Shown here one piece after another: positions 59,952-64,000 of a stretch of DNA of 64,000 nucleotides; the stretch's first letter is position 1; each line of letters begins with the position of its first letter. The stretch comes from Hippophae tibetana (Eukaryota > Streptophyta > Magnoliopsida > Rosales > Elaeagnaceae): assembly GCA_037013495.1 (NCBI GenBank), contig CM072803.1, positions 14,278,001-14,342,000 of the forward strand, written 5' to 3'. A program made the position numbers and the translations under genes. The notes beneath the pieces are model-generated. The model was not told the DNA's origin and did no database searches. It saw only the letters and a program-made list of their open reading frames with translations.

Positions 59952-62205
59952 AGTCCTTTCAAAATAGAGGAATGAAGTTTATTCTATTTTAAAAAATTTA
60001 AATGAGTTCTTTTTAAAATTAATTATTTTTAATACAAAACTTAAGAATAAATAAATTAAAATATTAATAAAAAAAGATTTAAATAGTCATTTTCTTTAAT
60101 AATATTTTGATATTGGTTCCATTTAAGTTAAAGAATGTAATTTATAATTTAAGAATCAAATGGTATAAATAATCTAATTTAAAGGACCTAAAATTTATTT
60201 ATTTTTTAATGCATTTTTCCTCTTTTTTTTCTTCTATTATTAAAAAAAAATCATTATCATAGTATCTCAATTTTTTTAATTTTCTTGTCCTAACCATGCT
60301 TTCAACTTTTCTCGAGAAAGTAAAATTTGTGAGAGACTCTTTATCAATAGAACAAATGCATAATAGGGAACTATGCGGTGACATTTGAATTAGGATTGCC
60401 ATCAAGTTTTGATAAAATTGTATGAAAATCCGGTCAGTTTTTTAAAATTATAAAATAGGTTAAATATAATTGAGTGTTATTATTGATGTGTGGGTTTTAT
60501 GGATGTTATTTAATATAATTTTTGTTTTCATGTTGTTTGCATTATACTTATTTGAGTAATTTGATGAGCATATAAATTTATATATATACACATTTATATT
60601 TATATTAAAAACAATGTGTTATATTATAAAATTATTTAAAAATTTATGAATTATTTTCACAAAAATTATAATCCGTGTGATATGATAATTAGTGCATTTA
60701 ACATTTTTTATTTTTTAATTATGATATTTTGTTCATATATTTTTTAATACTATATGTACTAAATAATATGTTAATTTTAAATTAGATATGAAGTTGATAA
60801 GGTAAAATGTTAAAATAATTGTAAAATTAATTTCATAAATAAATTATTCAATGAGAGGTGATTTATTACTGGGCAAACGTTTTAGAGGTTCAATAATTTT
60901 TACTAAATAAGTATTGATCTGATAGTTATGGAATTAGGTAATAAAAATACATTAATTTTTTAAAATAAACACTTTATTTTTATAATTTTAATTAAATAAT
61001 AATTTATCATATAATTTATAAGCAAAGTAGTACCAATCATATTATTATTAAAAATAAGTACTTTTAGTAATATAATTTATTAAAATGAACATTTTTAATC
61101 TATTAAAAATATTAAAAGTGAACACTTATGTATTATAATTTTTATAAATAATGAGACTATAAATATCTATTTAAAAATTATGAGATTATAAAGTACTTAT
61201 TTGCACACAATAACGAGACTATTGTTATATTTTTAAAAAAATTATGGGATACATAGTGGTTAATGTAATAACTATAATAAGAAACAGTTTAAATTAAATA
61301 ATTATGAGACCTATAATGTATTAACTTCTATTTATTATATATGTCATTAATAATACTATATAATTATTTTTATTAATATTGTGATTAAAATATAAAAATT
61401 AAATTTTTAACAATATAATTAATTAAATTTTAATTTTATTATCCATCAGTAAAATTATCATTAATATAAACATTTTTTTCAACAAAAATTTTAGTTGCCC
61501 CAGTATCACCCCTGGCATTTTCCCAAAATTTTATTTTCTTACTAACCTTTGATTTGTTCTTTTAAGTTCCATTAATTGCGCCTCAAATTTTAATCTACTC
61601 CAATGTCATTATGGCCTTTGGTTGGGCTTTATTAGTGCAGTTGAGGCATTCTGATAGAGTCCATCTGCCTACATTTTTGGACAAGGCAAATATTAATGGC
61701 AAACAGGCGTACACTGTATAATCACACTATTTATTAAGGATTGATATATCTAAATTAAACAAAAATTGATCAAATTTTTTAATTTAGATTAAAAAATATA
61801 CCTATTCGTTTTTAGTATAGATGGATAGATTTGATAATTTTTTTAATTTATTTTGTATTAAATTATTATTAAAATTATAAATAAATATATATTTTATTTA
61901 TAATATATTATATTTAAATATTATACATATCAAAATTATATTATATTATTATATTAATTTAAACAATTAAATAAAAAAATTAAATATCTATAATAATTTA
62001 ATAACTCTACAATCATATTTTTTATTCTTATGTTTATCTTAATTGTGATTTTAAATAATAAATTTTATTAAAAATATACAAATTTAATATTAAAATATAG
62101 TATATATCGAAAGAATGTAAACTAAGAAACCATAGAAGACAAAATGTGATAGCTAAATTTATAAATGTGTTTTTGATTAAGTTTATGGAATATAATATTT
62201 AGATT
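59952..62205. repeat. Copia-associated long repeat, copy B
   Basis: Direct partner of 53,309-55,432. It runs without interruption into a copia pol end at 62,210, showing what the region looked like before CACTA 3 entered copy A. Its left edge abuts the copia RT tail of copy A directly, with no visible gag or primer-binding site between. Confidence 0.8.
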
Positions 62206-62209
62206 TATA

Positions 62210-62692
62210 AAGCTTGCACTAAGATGCACCATATAAGCACACATTAGTCTACAAAAAATAGCATATTATATCACTAAGTGTATTAGGATTACAAGCATGT
62301 AACTAACTCTAACAAACTATATACAAGCCTTAACAACTTTCTTATCATTTTTTCTAAAGCTAATAGTTTCTCTCCAAAACAATTAGCTTAACTTTAAGCT
62401 TTTGGAATTGTTGAAAACCAAAAGCTTTTGTCATCACATCAACTATTGGTTCTTAATTGGTTACATAATCCACCAATAACTTTCTTTCTTGTACCTTTTT
62501 CCTCACAAAATGAAAATCTATTTCTGGATGCTTTTTTCTTGAGTGGAGAAATTTATTTTTTACTAAACATTTCATATTTGTGAGTAGTACCTGCAATTCT
62601 TTGAGCAATTTTAGAATATATGCTACCTTTGCTATTGTGTGAGCCAATAGTCCTAAACTCAGCCTCTATTGAAGGCTTAGAAATGACCTTAT
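62210..62692 (-). pseudogene. Ty1/copia RNase H and LTR start, copy B
   Basis: The frame from 62,692 down reads S-I-E-A-E-F-R-T, then in other phases L-L-K-E-L-Q-V-L-L-T-N and a run ending E-I-D-F-H-F-V-R-K-K-V-Q, which is the copia RNase H end (I-E-I-D-x-H-F-V-R-E). The LTR-start-like TGTTAGAGTTAG is at 62,314. It matches copy A at 59,041-59,560. It is cut on the right by the chromovirus LTR. Confidence 0.8.
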
Positions 62693-63369
62693 TGTCACGA
62701 CCTTAAATTTCGGATAGCGATCGTGCGACACTTAGCACGGTCCGTTGCACTAAGCCTGTCTTTCAACCCGAACAAAACACTCCAAAGAGATTAGAAAGAG
62801 AGTTTGTAAATAATGCTTTGTATTGCTCTAGAGAGAGTTTATCTTACAAGATGCTAAGAATTCCCAAGATTTCCCAAGATGCCAAGATTTCCAAGGATTT
62901 CTCAAGATGATCCCAAGATGAATACAAATGAAAACCAATGAGTCTATTTATAGTGTGGCTCCAAGCTTAAGACTATGCCATAACTTTCTAGATTATTCTA
63001 AGTCTAGAATATACAAGAATATTCTAGTTTTATCTACAATATGCCACAAGGTTCTAGAACCTTCTAGCCAACTCTAGAGTCTTCTAGGTTTGTCTAGCTC
63101 CTTCATAAAAGTTCTAGGATGTTTCGTAAGCTTCCAGCGGCTTCTACATCCTTTATGAACCATCCACCACATTCTAGCACCTTCAAGCACATGCTAGTAT
63201 ACTCTGGAGCATTCTAGACTCTTCAAGGCTTGAGTTGAGTCCATCCAACTCTAGCCCTTTCTAGACATCTCTAGGCCAATCTAGAACTTTCCTAGGTAGA
63301 AAAGTCTAGATCCTTTAGGCAAGCACCATTTTTTTGGATTTTGCGGGACAATTCGAGCGGGATGTAACA
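62693..63369 (-). repeat. Chromovirus (Ty3/gypsy) 3' LTR, 677 bp
   Basis: The - strand runs from TGTTACATCCCGCTCG to AAATTTAAGGTCGTGACA, so it begins TGT and ends ACA as LTRs do. It directly follows a chromodomain end and a short purine-rich run (GTGAGGGATGG). It is less AT-rich than its surroundings and is filled with TTCTAG words. Only one LTR is present; the rest of the element is missing. Confidence 0.8.
63007..63291. promoter_or_regulatory. Heat-shock-element-like motifs in the chromovirus LTR
   Basis: TTCTAGAACCTTC at 63,052-63,064 is a perfect three-unit array (TTCnnGAAnnTTC), the minimal heat-shock factor site. Two-unit GAAnnTTC sites lie at 63,017-63,024 and 63,284-63,291, and a single GAA unit at 63,007. 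The abundance of TTCTAG words makes such matches likelier by chance. Binding is not shown. Confidence 0.45.
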
Positions 63370-63380
63370 CCATCCCTCAC

Positions 63381-63572
63381 TCAAGTTCGCGACGCCCTCA
63401 TTGCGCCTCCAAGCTTGAACCTCTCTGTGTCATCTTTGAATTGCCACAAAGAATCTTCAAGTTCCCAGCTTGCCTCTATGTCTAGGGCGTTCTTCCACTT
63501 GACCAAGTATTCCCGATAACTTGGTACACCCTTACGTCGGATTAGGCGATCCGCCAAGATTGAGTCCATTTC
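63381..63572 (-). pseudogene. Chromodomain of a chromovirus integrase (C-terminal end)
   Basis: The open frame reads S-I-L-A-D-R-L-I-R-R, then Y-R-E-Y-L-V-K-W-K, then E-A-S-W-E-L-E-D-S-L-W-Q-F-K-D, the chromodomain at the end of plant chromovirus integrases, which steers insertion toward marked chromatin. It ends at a TGA (63,383-63,381) next to the LTR. The upstream side (63,573 onward) is cut off and joins copia RT sequence, so integrase and the rest of pol are lost. Confidence 0.88.
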
Positions 63573-63575
63573 TTT

Positions 63576-64000
63576 GTTTATATGTAGTCAACGAAATAAT
63601 TATACCCCTTAGCAACTATCCTACTTTTGTATCTCTCCAAGATTTTATCAACTTTTAACTTCACATGAAACACTCATTTATTTTCAATAATCTTTGCATT
63701 CAAAGGAGGAATAACTAGCTCCCAAGTATTATTGGAAATCAAAGCTTGAAACTTCTTCTTCATTAAATCAAGCCACTTAGGTGTGTTTAGAGCTTCAGTC
63801 ACAATCTTTGGTTAGCAAGTACGACTTGCATAGCAAGAAATTTAGATTCATAGACACCATTATTTGCCCATATGGTCATAGAGTGTTTGTTAAATACCTT
63901 TGGAGGTTGTGGAATTTTAACCAATGAAGTTAAAGGTAAGGCTAGAAGATCAATAAACAAAGAAATTCCATTGGGATTAAAGGTAGTAAAGGTATGGTCG
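63576..64000 (-). pseudogene. Ty1/copia RT N-terminal part
   Basis: From the right edge down: P-K-W-L-D-L-M-K-K-K-F-Q-A-L, then N-N-T-W-E-L-V, then W/K-V-F-H-V-K-L and Y-K-S-R-I-V-A-K-G-Y, the start of copia reverse transcriptase (normally W-x-x-A-M-x-x-E, N-x-T-W-x-L-V, K-W-V-F, Y-K-A-R-L-V-A-K-G). Interrupted by stops. It belongs with the RNase H end at 62,210-62,692; the RT between them is missing. The domain continues beyond the window. Confidence 0.8.

Noticed and set aside
62840-62940. Possible satellite from repeated CCAAGATTT and CCCAAGATG words
   Set aside because: The run is short and lies within the chromovirus LTR, where such word repeats belong to the LTR sequence.
1-64000. tRNA, rRNA or other structured RNA genes
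   Set aside because: No convincing cloverleaf, rRNA segment or snRNA-type sequence was seen on either strand by eye; a covariance-model scan was not possible here.

Overview
The window is nuclear DNA of a flowering plant, most likely a eudicot. It is very AT-rich, and its two convincing host genes have plant-specific architectures: a plasmodesmal callose-binding X8 protein with four short exons, and an intronless guard-cell-type aspartic protease. Nearly everything else is decayed mobile DNA. The species cannot be fixed from the sequence alone.

Layout. 1-8,270: a ruined Ty3/gypsy element of the Tat type. Its pol runs on the + strand (protease, reverse transcriptase, RNase H, a second RNase H, integrase), is interrupted by a nested LTR-like insertion (about 2,522-3,788), and faces an antisense ORF region on the - strand (about 7,670-4,395). 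9,562-11,940: PDCB-like gene (-). 12,640-14,880: a block of much higher GC that looks like mitochondrial DNA moved to the nucleus. 15,320-21,330: an imperfect 1.5 kb direct repeat around a 3 kb unit with LTR-like signals. 22,700-26,616 and 27,205-30,236: two deletion-derivative CACTA transposons, the second with a clean TAA target duplication.

33,030-48,690: two endogenous pararetrovirus (Caulimoviridae) copies, head to head around a 1.8 kb spacer. Both keep the order movement protein, capsid zinc knuckle, protease, RT, RNase H, then a downstream ORF, which is a florendovirus-like layout. Both are riddled with stops, and several lesions sit at the same site in both copies, so they probably descend from one already broken ancestor. 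51,413-52,894: intact ASPG1-like aspartic protease gene (-).

53,309-64,000: a tandemly duplicated Ty1/copia-associated unit on the - strand. One copy was split by a third CACTA element (55,436-59,031) that carries pieces of a PDR/ABCG transporter gene. The other was hit by a chromovirus fragment (chromodomain plus a 677 bp LTR with heat-shock-element-like motifs).

The two host genes are unrelated in function. The main interest is structural: the gene-capturing CACTA element with a paralogous empty site, the inverted pararetrovirus pair with shared lesions, the antisense gene in the Tat element, and the heat-shock-type motifs in the chromovirus LTR. All reading was by eye; no alignment or database search was run.
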